A DNA stretch of 14,676 nucleotides, from assembly GCA_031274005.1 (NCBI GenBank), contig JAISQU010000318.1, positions 1 to 14,676 on the forward strand. Direction: 5' to 3'. Below the pieces are notes generated by a model that searched no databases, was not told the origin of the DNA, and saw only the letters and a program-made list of their open reading frames with translations. This document shows positions 1 through 7,629 of the stretch, piece after piece; position 1 is the stretch's first letter, and each line of letters starts with the position of its first letter. The translations under genes were made by a program, and so were the position numbers. The stretch is from Spirochaetales bacterium (GTDB lineage Bacteria > Spirochaetota > Spirochaetia > DTKZ01).

Positions 1-160
1 TTCGGCACGAAGGTCAGCGTCTGCTCCTGTATCTGCGTGGCCGCCTGCAGGATGGCGGACACCAGGCCGACCGCGAGCGCCGTTATCAGCACGGGCGCGG
101 CAAGCGTCAGCACCTCGAATACCGCCCCCCGCAACAGCGCCGCCGCGAGAGACAGGTCAT
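1..160 (-). CDS. fliQ: FliQ, flagellar type III export apparatus protein, partial with disturbed 5' end
   Basis: Reading the minus strand leftward from about position 158 gives a FliQ-like frame. It contains LRGAVFEVLTLAAP, then a hydrophobic stretch (VLITALAVGLVSAIL), then QAATQIQEQTLTFVPK, which closely matches the conserved FliQ core. FliQ is a small two-helix inner-membrane protein of the FliP-FliQ-FliR export gate, which secretes flagellar rod, hook and filament subunits. The gene runs off the left edge, so only about 53 codons are seen. The start is a problem. An ATG at 160 with GAGGTGAGG upstream lies at the right distance from the conserved Arg, but it is in another frame; one extra base after ATGACC would restore MTLSLAAALLRG. 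I see no convincing in-frame start. The upstream sequence is the beginning of xerC, an unusual neighbour for fliQ. The family assignment is secure; whether the gene is intact and expressed here is not. Confidence 0.75.
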
Positions 161-331
161 ATAGCCCCTCACCTCTGCGGCCGAGAGCGAGGCCGCCGCG
201 AGTTTTTCTTCTTCTATCCAGTCCGTAAACGAGGAAATATCCCGCGTATAGGCCCTTACCGTCGCCGCGGACAGAAACCGCACCTTTGCCAGATAATCAA
301 GATATTCCCGGGCAAAACTCCTCAGGTCCAT
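107..331 (-). pseudogene. xerC: XerC-like tyrosine recombinase, N-terminal fragment only
   Basis: The ATG at 331 overlaps the end of topA by 10 bp (GCATGGACCTGA), as expected for the next gene of the operon. Residues 1-57 resemble the N-terminal SAM-like core-binding domain of Xer recombinases: FAREYLDYLAKVR, then LSAATVRAYTRDISSFTDWI, then LSAAEVRGYM. Resemblance may continue to LSRRR (to about 137), after which the frame reads CCGGRYSRC and stops at 107. The catalytic domain, with its Arg, Lys, His-x-x-Arg, His and Tyr, is absent. From about position 137 leftward the DNA instead encodes FliQ in a different frame. As it stands the product would be a 74-residue peptide without recombinase activity. 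It is either a genuinely truncated gene or an artefact of a chimeric join. XerC versus XerD naming rests on position after topA and on the full xerD upstream. Confidence 0.7.
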
Positions 332-2508
332 GCGCCCTCACTTTTCCGGCCGGCCTCTTCCACAGCCTCTTCATCGTCCGCGGCGGTATGCAGATAGTCG
401 CAGTCCTTATTGATGCACGCCTTGTATGCGCCGCGCTTCTTGTCGCTTTTTTCCACCAGAAACCAGCCGCATTTCGGGCAGGTGGACGAGGTGGGTTTAA
501 AGTGGCTGATAAAGTCGCATTCGGGGTAATTCGTACAGCCGTAAAACTCCTTGCCCCTGCCCTTCTGTTTGCGCCGCGCGACGATTTTTCCGCCGCAGCC
601 CGGCTTGGGGCAATCGGCCAGGGGAATGGATTTTGTATTCCTGCATTCGGGAAAACCCGAACAGGCAAGGAAAAACCCGAAGCGGCCCAGTTTTTTGATC
701 ATTTGGCGGCCGCATTTCTCGCAGACGAACTCCGTGGGTTCGTCCATGACGCCCTTGATGGACTGGAGGGTTTCGCTTACGTGCTCGACCTTTTGTTTGA
801 AAGGCCCGTAAAACAGGCGGATCATTCCAACCCAGTCTTCTCCCTCGCTTTCGACCCTGTCCAGCATGGATTCCATGCCCGCCGTAAAATTGACATCAAG
901 TATGTCGGGAAAGGAGTTAATAAGAAGATCGTAAATCGTTCTACCCAACTGTGTGGGGATAAGCTGGCGGCTCCTGCGCTCCACATAATAACGCTCAATC
1001 AGAACGGAAATTGTCGAAGCGTATGTGGAGGGCCGCCCTATGCCCTTTTCTTCAAGGGTCTTGACTATTGTCGCGTCTGTGTAACGGGCCGGCCCCGTGG
1101 TAAAGTGCTGTTCCGGCAGAAACTTTTCCCGCGTGAGAATTTCGCCTACTTTCAGGGCCGGCAGCTTTTTACCCGATTCTTTTGATGCAAGCACATCCAG
1201 CGCGGCCTGAAAACCTTTTTCGATTGTCCTTGTAGAGGAAACACGAAACAGGACATCGCCGGCTGTAATATCGACGGATACGGTTTGCGTCTTCGCGCTG
1301 GTCATCTGCGAAGAAACAAACCTTTCCCAGATAATCGCGTACAGGCGTTCCTGGTCTTTTGTCAGGTGCGCCTTCACCGATTCCGGCGTATAGGTAACTA
1401 TTGTGGGCCGTATCGCTTCGTGGGCGTCCTGCGCGCTTTTTCCCATGCTGTAGCTGTTCGGTTCGGCGGGCAGGCTGCCGGGATACCTCTCGCCTATGAA
1501 CTTGCGCACCTCCTCCAGGGCAAGGGCTGAGATACGCGTAGAGTCGGTCCGCATATAGGTGATAAGGCCGATGCGGTTCGCGCCTATGGCGACTCCTTCG
1601 TAGAGCTGCTGGGCTATGGACATGGTTTTCCGCGAAGTAAAACCCAGACGGTTCGCCGCCGTCTGCTGCAACTGTGAGGTGGTAAAAGGAGGCCGGGGCC
1701 GCAGGCTCTTTTCGGTTTCCCGTATATCCGTAACGGTAAAAACCTCGTTCTCCAGCCTCTGCATAAGATTCTGTATATCGGCGCGGGATTTCATATCCGA
1801 CCTGTCCGCAGGCCCGTCTTCCCCGCCCGCTTCCGCCTCGGCCTTTTTGACGCCCGCGCGGATCATCTGGGCCGTAAAATGGGACTTTCCCTTGAGAAGC
1901 TCAACGGCGAGAGTCCAGTACTCTTCAGGGATGAAGGACTCCACTTCTTTTTCCCGCTCGCAGATAAGGCGCAGGGCCACGCTCTGCACGCGGCCGGCGG
2001 ACAATCCGTTTTTGACTTTCTCCCACAAAACCGGCGATAGGTTGTAGCCTACGATGCGGTCCAGAACCCGCCGCGCCTTTTGGGCGTTAACTTTTTCCAT
2101 GGCGATGGTTCCAGGGTGGGCCACCGCATCGCGGATAGCCGTGGGAGTGATTTCGTTAAAGACAATTCTCTTTATTTCGAGTTTGGGATTTTTCTTCAGC
2201 AGGGCGTTTTGCAGATGGTAGGAAATAGCCTCACCCTCGCGGTCATTATCAGAGGCAAGAAGCACGTGCCCCGCCTTCTTTGCCGTGCTTTGCAGGTCTT
2301 TCAGAATTTTCGCCTTGCCCCGGACGGTAATGTATTCCGGTTCAAAGTTATGCTCCACATCAATCGCTATGCGCGATTTGGGCAGATCAATAAGATGGCC
2401 TATGGACGCCATGACGGTATAGCCCGGACCAAGATACTTTTCGATTGTCTTGGCCTTTGCGGGAGATTCAACAATAAGCAGGGTATGGGGCTTTTTTTCA
2501 GCCATCAT
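322..2508 (-). CDS. topA: DNA topoisomerase I (type IA)
   Basis: This is a type IA topoisomerase that relaxes negative supercoils by single-strand passage through a transient 5'-phosphotyrosine link. The 728-residue protein begins with a Toprim domain: LLIVESPAKAKTIEKYL near 10-26, ASIGHLIDLPKS near 34-45 and the metal-binding DNDREGE at 87-93. GLSAGRVQSVALRLI follows at 168-182. The active-site tyrosine is Tyr318 in ITYMRTDSTRIS. The C-terminus has three zinc-ribbon modules with paired cysteines at about 596-622, 633-664 and 677-703, then a short acidic tail. The start is ATG 2508 or the adjacent ATG 2505. AGGAGA lies just upstream, inside the last codons of dprA, and the two genes overlap by 11 bp, implying coupled translation. 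It overlaps xerC downstream by 10 bp. Length and motif order are typical of the family, and the assignment is secure. Confidence 0.98.
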   Translation of the reverse strand: MMAEKKPHTLLIVESPAKAKTIEKYLGPGYTVMASIGHLIDLPKSRIAIDVEHNFEPEYITVRGKAKILKDLQSTAKKAGHVLLASDNDREGEAISYHLQNALLKKNPKLEIKRIVFNEITPTAIRDAVAHPGTIAMEKVNAQKARRVLDRIVGYNLSPVLWEKVKNGLSAGRVQSVALRLICEREKEVESFIPEEYWTLAVELLKGKSHFTAQMIRAGVKKAEAEAGGEDGPADRSDMKSRADIQNLMQRLENEVFTVTDIRETEKSLRPRPPFTTSQLQQTAANRLGFTSRKTMSIAQQLYEGVAIGANRIGLITYMRTDSTRISALALEEVRKFIGERYPGSLPAEPNSYSMGKSAQDAHEAIRPTIVTYTPESVKAHLTKDQERLYAIIWERFVSSQMTSAKTQTVSVDITAGDVLFRVSSTRTIEKGFQAALDVLASKESGKKLPALKVGEILTREKFLPEQHFTTGPARYTDATIVKTLEEKGIGRPSTYASTISVLIERYYVERRSRQLIPTQLGRTIYDLLINSFPDILDVNFTAGMESMLDRVESEGEDWVGMIRLFYGPFKQKVEHVSETLQSIKGVMDEPTEFVCEKCGRQMIKKLGRFGFFLACSGFPECRNTKSIPLADCPKPGCGGKIVARRKQKGRGKEFYGCTNYPECDFISHFKPTSSTCPKCGWFLVEKSDKKRGAYKACINKDCDYLHTAADDEEAVEEAGRKSEGAWT

Positions 2509-3511
2509 GAGTTCTCCTAAAATAATTTCCCTGATGACGGGTCAGGTTTCCCGCCAGCTCTTCTTCAAGAAAAAGCGCCAGATTTTTTCCCGGACTGCTT
2601 TGTTCGGCAATCCTGTGCATGCGCGCGGGCGCGGCGGCGGGCCGTCCGCCCCAGTCATGGATAATATCGTCTATGCAATTCACCACAGGGGCGCCTTCTT
2701 CGGCAAGTTTCCGGGTTCCCTCGCCGCTCGCGCCGTTTAAACCCAGAGCGTGGACATACAGGTCGCGGCCCTGCTCAAGGGCGTAAGAGGCTGTAATGAG
2801 CGCGCCGGATTTCGCGGGCGCTTCGGCCACAATAACGGCGCGGGAAAGCCCGCTGATAATCCTGTTGCGGCCCGGAAAAAAATACTTGCGCACGCCCGCC
2901 CCCGGAGCGTACTCCGTCATAATAAGCCCGCCGGAATCCAGAATACGGGAAGCCAGGGCCTTGTGGGAAGAGGGGAACACCATATCCGCCCCGTTTCCCA
3001 GAACAGCCAGGGTTCTGCCGCCTACTTCGAGGCAGCCCCTGTGGGCCTCGCCGTCTATCCCCCGAGCGAGGCCGGAGACAACGATCAGGCCCTGTTCCGC
3101 GGCCTGCGCCGCCAACTGCCAGGCCGCGCGCCGGCCGCCGCCGGAAGGGTAACGGGTACCCACAATCGCGACGGAGGCGCAGTCCCATACGGGGATTTCT
3201 CCCCGGCAAAAAAGGAGGAAGGGCGGGTCATATATCTCCCGCAGCTGCGGCGGATAAGCCGGGTCATGGTAACCGAGCAGCCTGATCTTCCGCGCGAGGA
3301 CGCTCCTCATTATCACCCCGGCCCGGCTGACAAGCTCCGAGGGTTTCCAGTCCTGATTGCGCAAAGGGCGGCCCGCCATGCGCTCAACGCCGGCCGGCGA
3401 CAGGCTAAGGAAACCCGCCTCATCGGCGGCCTGTTCCAAAAGCGTCAGTTTCTCGTTCCAGCGCAGACCGGGAACCAGATGTATCGCCAGCAGAAGCACA
3501 TCGTTTGTCAA
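2498..3511 (-). CDS. dprA: DNA-processing protein DprA/Smf
   Basis: DprA binds incoming single-stranded DNA and loads RecA during natural transformation; many non-competent bacteria also carry it. The 337-residue protein has an N-terminal helical segment (about 1-70) and then the Rossmann-like DprA domain. Visible motifs are VAIVGTR (114-120), SGLARGIDGEAH (146-157), LAVLGNGADMVFP (168-180), TEYAPG (199-204), FPGRNRIISGLS (212-223), SGALITASYALEQGR (235-249) and the late SGEGTRKLAEEGA. I see no separate C-terminal winged-helix domain; about 55 residues follow the core. The start is TTG 3511. It sits inside TTGA with the stop of the preceding lipoprotein gene (4 bp overlap), and a perfect AGGAGG lies six bases upstream, which outweighs the rare start codon. 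The gene overlaps topA at its end. Whether this organism takes up DNA cannot be told from here. Confidence 0.97.
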   Translation of the reverse strand: MTNDVLLLAIHLVPGLRWNEKLTLLEQAADEAGFLSLSPAGVERMAGRPLRNQDWKPSELVSRAGVIMRSVLARKIRLLGYHDPAYPPQLREIYDPPFLLFCRGEIPVWDCASVAIVGTRYPSGGGRRAAWQLAAQAAEQGLIVVSGLARGIDGEAHRGCLEVGGRTLAVLGNGADMVFPSSHKALASRILDSGGLIMTEYAPGAGVRKYFFPGRNRIISGLSRAVIVAEAPAKSGALITASYALEQGRDLYVHALGLNGASGEGTRKLAEEGAPVVNCIDDIIHDWGGRPAAAPARMHRIAEQSSPGKNLALFLEEELAGNLTRHQGNYFRRTHDG

Positions 3512-4230
3512 AACATCGCCTCCTCAAGAATGCGCTCTTTGTTTTTCTTCGCCTCGTCCCTGCGCGTCCCCGCGTTGGAGGTAGCTATGATTTTATCGTA
3601 GGTTTCCAGCGCCGCTTCCATATTCCCCATACGGTAATGAGTCGCGGCAAGAAGAAACATGGCGTCGACATTCCGGCTCTCTTTTCTCAGGAGCTTTTCC
3701 ACCAGGGGCAGGGCGTTTTCCGGCTGGTCAAGCTCGTAGGTATAGAGTATCGCCAGACCGTAAAGAGCCTGGCTCGAACCAGGTTCCAGGGCAATGGCCC
3801 GCAGATATGATTCTTCTGCGCTCTGCATGTAACGCATTCTTTCCGCCTCGTCCCGCAGAGCCTTCGCGAGCCGGGCCGCCGAGATCGCCCTGTAGATAAA
3901 AAGCCCGTGCTGTTCAGGATGAATACGAATCGCCTCTTCAAGAGCCTCCAGAGCCTTGCCGTACATGGATTTATCAAGGTAGGCAAGGGCGAGCATCTTA
4001 TAATATGAGCCGAGAGTATCCGCGGCATTGACTTTTTCTTCTACTATCTTTTTGTATTCCGCCACATCTTTTTCCAGTTCCGCGATGCGGGCCTCCGCGC
4101 CGGGCTGCGCTTCGTATGAAGGGGATTCCAGTTCAAGTACCCTTGCGGCTATTTGCTCATTTTCCCTGGAGCAGGAAGCCAGCGCCAGGGCGCAGCCAAG
4201 GAGAATCATATTTTTTTTCATACGGTTCAT
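3508..4230 (-). CDS. TPR-repeat lipoprotein of unknown specific function
   Basis: I recognise the architecture but not a named function. From ATG 4230 the protein has 240 residues. It starts with a basic n-region (MNRMKKN), a hydrophobic stretch and a lipobox LASC with Cys20 as the likely lipidated residue, so it should be exported and membrane-anchored. Residues 46-66 look like a short coiled coil (ARIAELEKDVAEYKKIVEE). Residues 74-215 contain about three to four tetratricopeptide repeats: YYKMLALAYLDKSMYGKALEA, AEESYLRAIALEPGSSQAL, AMFLLAATHYRMGNMEAALET. Such repeats usually scaffold protein complexes. ATG 4230 is preferred because GGAGAGGA lies six bases upstream. ATG 4236 overlaps the xerD stop as ATGA but sits directly against that site, and ATG 4221 also remains possible. 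The gene lies between xerD and dprA. A role in envelope constriction or peptidoglycan enzyme organisation is only a guess from the operon. Confidence 0.88.
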   Translation of the reverse strand: MNRMKKNMILLGCALALASCSRENEQIAARVLELESPSYEAQPGAEARIAELEKDVAEYKKIVEEKVNAADTLGSYYKMLALAYLDKSMYGKALEALEEAIRIHPEQHGLFIYRAISAARLAKALRDEAERMRYMQSAEESYLRAIALEPGSSQALYGLAILYTYELDQPENALPLVEKLLRKESRNVDAMFLLAATHYRMGNMEAALETYDKIIATSNAGTRRDEAKKNKERILEEAMF

Positions 4231-4232
4231 CT

Positions 4233-5159
4233 TCATTCCTCTCCCCCCGCTCCCCGCGGATGGAACCTCCGGTGGGCGGCCGCAAGCGCGCTCTGATCCA
4301 CATGGGTATAAATCTGGGTCGTGGAAATATCCGCGTGTCCCAGAAGTTCCTGCACAGCCCGGAGATTTGCTCCTCCTTTCAAAAGATGCGTCGCAAAGGA
4401 ATGCCGCAGGCCGTGCACCTTGCCGCGGGCGTTTGCCTTTACAAGAAGCTCCTTGAAACGCTTCCATATACCTTTGCGCCCCAGGGGATTACCCCTGTAG
4501 TTCAGAAAAACTTCGGCGGCGCTTCGAATCCGGGTCGGCCTCTTTGCCGCGAGCAGGGGCCTGCCCTCCGCGAGATAACGGCGCATCCAGGCGTCCGCCT
4601 CCGCGCCCACAGGAACAAGCCTTTCTTTGCGCCCCTTCCCCGATACAAGCAGAATACCCTCTTTCAGGTGTACACGGTCAAGGGTAAGAGCGGCCGCCTC
4701 GGAAATCCTCAGACCCGATGAATAAATCACCTCAAAAAGGCACCGGTCGCGCAGGCCGCCGGGCGCCGACACATCGACGGCGTCCAGAATCCTGTCTATG
4801 TCTTTTTCCGAAAAAACTTCCGGTATAGGCCGGATGATCTTCGGCATTTTCAGCCCCGCGGCGGGGTTGCCGGCGCATTTTCCTTCCCGCACAAGAAAAC
4901 GGTAAAATCCCCGCAGGGCGCTTTGGGCCTTGGCCGAAGAGCGCGCGGAAATGCCGCTTTTGTCCCTCCGCAGTTCAAGATACGCAGAAACAAGCGGGGC
5001 GTCCACCTTCTCCGGCGCGAACCCCTTCGTCCCGATGAAATCCAGAAAAAGCCCCAATTCCCGCAGATATGTTTCAACAGACAGCGGCGCGAGATTTTTC
5101 TGCGCGACCAGGTACTCTTCGTAGGATTTCAAATACGAGGCGGCCGGGAGCGTTTTCAT
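4233..5159 (-). CDS. xerD: Site-specific tyrosine recombinase XerD
   Basis: XerC and XerD together resolve chromosome dimers at the dif site, a step linked to division. The 308-residue protein has the N-terminal core-binding domain (about 8-95) and the C-terminal catalytic domain. All catalytic residues are visible: Arg151 (SSGLRISEA), Lys175 (SGKGRKER), His249 and Arg252 (HGLRHSFATHLL), His275 (LGHADISTTQIYTH) and nucleophile Tyr284. Length is normal for the family. Its ATG lies 6 bp after the ftsZ stop, with only AGGA immediately upstream, so ribosome binding looks weak and coupling to ftsZ translation is likely. Its stop abuts the TPR lipoprotein start. XerD rather than XerC is chosen because a second Xer N-terminus follows topA; a single-Xer (XerH-like) system cannot be excluded from sequence alone. 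Confidence 0.93.
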   Translation of the reverse strand: MKTLPAASYLKSYEEYLVAQKNLAPLSVETYLRELGLFLDFIGTKGFAPEKVDAPLVSAYLELRRDKSGISARSSAKAQSALRGFYRFLVREGKCAGNPAAGLKMPKIIRPIPEVFSEKDIDRILDAVDVSAPGGLRDRCLFEVIYSSGLRISEAAALTLDRVHLKEGILLVSGKGRKERLVPVGAEADAWMRRYLAEGRPLLAAKRPTRIRSAAEVFLNYRGNPLGRKGIWKRFKELLVKANARGKVHGLRHSFATHLLKGGANLRAVQELLGHADISTTQIYTHVDQSALAAAHRRFHPRGAGGEE

Positions 5160-5165
5160 TCCTGT

Positions 5166-6332
5166 TTATTTCCCCAACTGAGTTCCGGGCATAGTCTGCC
5201 CGAACCTGCGGATCGCCGGAATATCCAGATTCCCCGACGACAAAAGATCGCCGCTCGCGTGCCTGCCGGTGATTCTTTCTTCCCATACATGCAGGGGGAT
5301 GTAGCCCTTATCAGGAGAGGCCTCTTCTCCCGGCGCGGACCTGGCGGTCTGCGCCTCATCGGAAGAATCGCCTTTTTGCGCGCCGGTGGCTATAACGGTA
5401 ACCTGAACTTCATCGTCCAGATTTTCGTCCACAAAAAGTCCCGCGATGATTGTAGCCTCTTCTGATGTTTTTTCTTTGATAATATGCGCAATTTCGTCCA
5501 GCTCGATTAAGGAAAAGTCGGTCCCGCCTATAGCATAGATAAGAAGGCCCTTCGCGCCTGTAATATCGGAAAACTCCAGAAGTTCGTTGGTAATGGCGGC
5601 CGAGGCGGCGTCGAAGGCTCTCTTATCCCCATGCCCCACGCCTATGCCCATGAGGGCGTCGCCCTGCTCACGCATAATCGTTCTGACATCGGCAAAATCA
5701 ATATTGATGTCGCCTGTGCGGGTTATCAGGTCTGAGATACCCTGAACGCCCTGACGCAAAACATCATCGACCTTCAAAAAAGCTTCCCTGACGGGGGTCC
5801 GGCGGTCCACAATCTTGAACAGGTTCTGATTCGGTATTGTAATAAGAGTGTCTACCACATCCCGCAGCTTATCAATTCCTTCTTCGGCAAACTGCATCCG
5901 CTTTTTCCCTTCAAAAGAAAAGGGCTTTGTTACTACAGCCACGGTAAGGATGTTTAAATCCCTGGCTACCTGCGCGATAACAGGCGCGGCGCCCGTACCT
6001 GTTCCGCCGCCCATACCGGCGGTAATGAAAATCATGTCGGCGCCCTGAATAAACTCCTGAATCCGTTCCTTGTCTTCAAGGGCAGCCTTCTCCCCCACCT
6101 CAGGGATACCGCCGGCGCCGAGGCCGCCTGTGAGTTTCGCGCCCAGTTGTATGCGATCCTGGGCGTTGGAAGTCTGAAGGTTCTGCATATCCGTATTAAC
6201 AGCGATAAATTGTACGCCCCGCAGCCCCGCGGCAATCATGCGGTTTACCGCGTTGCTTCCGCCGCCGCCGACACCAATAACTTTAATACGCGTAGGACTC
6301 GTTATTGTGTCATCCAAAATTTCGAATGTCAT
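5166..6332 (-). CDS. ftsZ: Cell division protein FtsZ
   Basis: FtsZ is the tubulin-like GTPase that polymerises into the cytoplasmic Z-ring. The 388-residue protein shows the nucleotide-binding GVGGGGSNAVNRM (20-32), VNTD (45-48), the tubulin signature GMGGGTGTGAAP (106-117) and the T7 loop NIDFAD (210-215), which supplies catalytic aspartates to the neighbouring subunit. A variable linker of about 45 residues (roughly 325-369) leads to a C-terminal tail with DIPAIRR (370-376), the usual docking peptide for FtsA. The tail continues 12 residues further than the commonest form. The start ATG 6332 is preceded by GGGGGGGAGAAC. Upstream lies a 56-bp gap to ftsA, among the longest inside the operon. 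It can fold a small hairpin on the transcribed strand (6365-6383), but I see no convincing promoter in it. Confidence 0.99.
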   Translation of the reverse strand: MTFEILDDTITSPTRIKVIGVGGGGSNAVNRMIAAGLRGVQFIAVNTDMQNLQTSNAQDRIQLGAKLTGGLGAGGIPEVGEKAALEDKERIQEFIQGADMIFITAGMGGGTGTGAAPVIAQVARDLNILTVAVVTKPFSFEGKKRMQFAEEGIDKLRDVVDTLITIPNQNLFKIVDRRTPVREAFLKVDDVLRQGVQGISDLITRTGDINIDFADVRTIMREQGDALMGIGVGHGDKRAFDAASAAITNELLEFSDITGAKGLLIYAIGGTDFSLIELDEIAHIIKEKTSEEATIIAGLFVDENLDDEVQVTVIATGAQKGDSSDEAQTARSAPGEEASPDKGYIPLHVWEERITGRHASGDLLSSGNLDIPAIRRFGQTMPGTQLGK

Positions 6333-6388
6333 GTTCTCCCCCCCTAAAAACTATAGATACGCGGGCAGCCAAAAGCGGGCCGCAAATA

Positions 6389-7627
6389 TCATTCAAAAAA
6401 ATTTTTCAACCACTTTCGGACAAAAGTCAGTATCCCGCCTGAAAGCGGCTTGTCCCTGCCCGCCTCCTGTGCGCCGGGCTGGGCGTATTCGGCGCCGAAC
6501 ATCACAAGCCCCACCGCGGAGGCATAATCCGGAGACTGAAACTCGCCGGCCAGCCCGCCAAGCCGCGCGGGAATACCAACACGCGCGGCGGACCCGAAGA
6601 TGTCCTGGGCCAGTTCCACAACGCCGGGCAAAAGAGCGCCGCCGCCGGTTAAAACAACTCCGCCTGAAAGTTTTCCGGCAAAACCCTTTGCCTCAATCTT
6701 ATCGCGCGCCATAGTAAAAATCTCGGCTGCGCGCGGCTGGATAATCGCGCATAAATCCCCCCTGGGCAGGGCCAAAGGTGGCCGCCCCCCCAGTCCGGGA
6801 ATGATGACATCCTGGCCTTTCTCTACCAGAGCAGGGTAACAGCAGCCGGCTTCTCTCTTGATTTTCTCCGCCGAGTCCACCGGCGTCTTGAGCATAATGG
6901 AGATGTCCCCCGTCACCTGAGCGCCCCCTATGGGTATAACGCTTGTGTAATAGGGCGAACCGTCCATATACACCAGAATATCCGTTGTCCCGCCCCCCAT
7001 GTCGATAAACAGCGATCCAAGTTCTTTTTCTTCTTTTGAAAGAACCGCCCGCGCCGCGGCAAGGGATTCAAGCACAATATCCTCAACCCGGAAACCCGCG
7101 CGGTTAACGCACTTTACAAGATTCTGAGCCGAGGTAACAGAACCTGTGATGATGTGGATCTCCGCCTCAAGCCTTACGCCTATCATATCCAGGGGATTGC
7201 GTATTCCGCCCTGACCGTCGACAACAAACTCCTGGGGAATCACGTGGATAATCTCCCTGTCCATGGGAATGGCCATCGCCCGCGCCGCCTCGATGACCCT
7301 GTCCACATCAGCCTGAGTTATCTCTTTGTCCTTGCCCGTAACAGCCACGACTCCCCGGGAATTTGTCCCCTCAATGTGGTTGCCGGCAATTCCGGTAAAA
7401 ACGCCGGAGACTTCCCGGCCCGACATAAGTTCCGCCGCCTCAATGGCCGCGGTGACGGACTTGAGGGTAGATTCGATGTTAATAACAACTCCGCGGCGCA
7501 GACCAAAGGACGGACTTGTCCCCAGGCCGGTTATAATGAGGTTTCCCTCGTCATCGAATTCCCCAATAACGGCGCATACCTTTGTGGTACCAATGTCCAA
7601 TCCTGTAATCACAATGTCCGAGGGCAA
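6389..7627 (-). CDS. ftsA: Cell division protein FtsA
   Basis: FtsA is the actin-like ATPase that anchors FtsZ filaments to the membrane and recruits later division proteins. Counting from the upstream GTG at 7633, the motifs are phosphate-1 GLDIGTTKV (11-19), the second phosphate loop FIDMGGGTTDI (209-219) and the adenosine motif VLTGGGALLPG (327-337). The SHS2-like 1C domain occupies about 85-165. The last 15 residues (GILTFVRKWLKNFFE) form the amphipathic helix that binds the inner membrane. Start choice is uncertain. GTG 7633 overlaps the ftsQ stop as GTGA but lies only one base after AGGAGG. TTG 7627 is seven bases from the same site and gives MPSDIVITGLDIGTTK, so I prefer it; the body is the same either way. 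The protein is complete and typical of the family. Confidence 0.97.
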   Translation of the reverse strand: MPSDIVITGLDIGTTKVCAVIGEFDDEGNLIITGLGTSPSFGLRRGVVINIESTLKSVTAAIEAAELMSGREVSGVFTGIAGNHIEGTNSRGVVAVTGKDKEITQADVDRVIEAARAMAIPMDREIIHVIPQEFVVDGQGGIRNPLDMIGVRLEAEIHIITGSVTSAQNLVKCVNRAGFRVEDIVLESLAAARAVLSKEEKELGSLFIDMGGGTTDILVYMDGSPYYTSVIPIGGAQVTGDISIMLKTPVDSAEKIKREAGCCYPALVEKGQDVIIPGLGGRPPLALPRGDLCAIIQPRAAEIFTMARDKIEAKGFAGKLSGGVVLTGGGALLPGVVELAQDIFGSAARVGIPARLGGLAGEFQSPDYASAVGLVMFGAEYAQPGAQEAGRDKPLSGGILTFVRKWLKNFFE

Positions 7628-7629
7628 AA

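Noticed and set aside
286..1185. A 299-codon plus-strand open frame over the end of topA
   Set aside because: It lies antisense to topA, whose domains and zinc ribbons are unmistakable. Its composition is that expected of a GC-rich antisense shadow and it has no recognisable motif.
2750..3601. A 283-codon plus-strand open frame over dprA
   Set aside because: It is antisense to dprA and spans its start. No ribosome site or family feature is visible.
6333..6388. Internal promoter for ftsZ
   Set aside because: TATAGT is present, but no -35-like sequence lies at 15-19 bp. Only a small hairpin and the ribosome site are supported.
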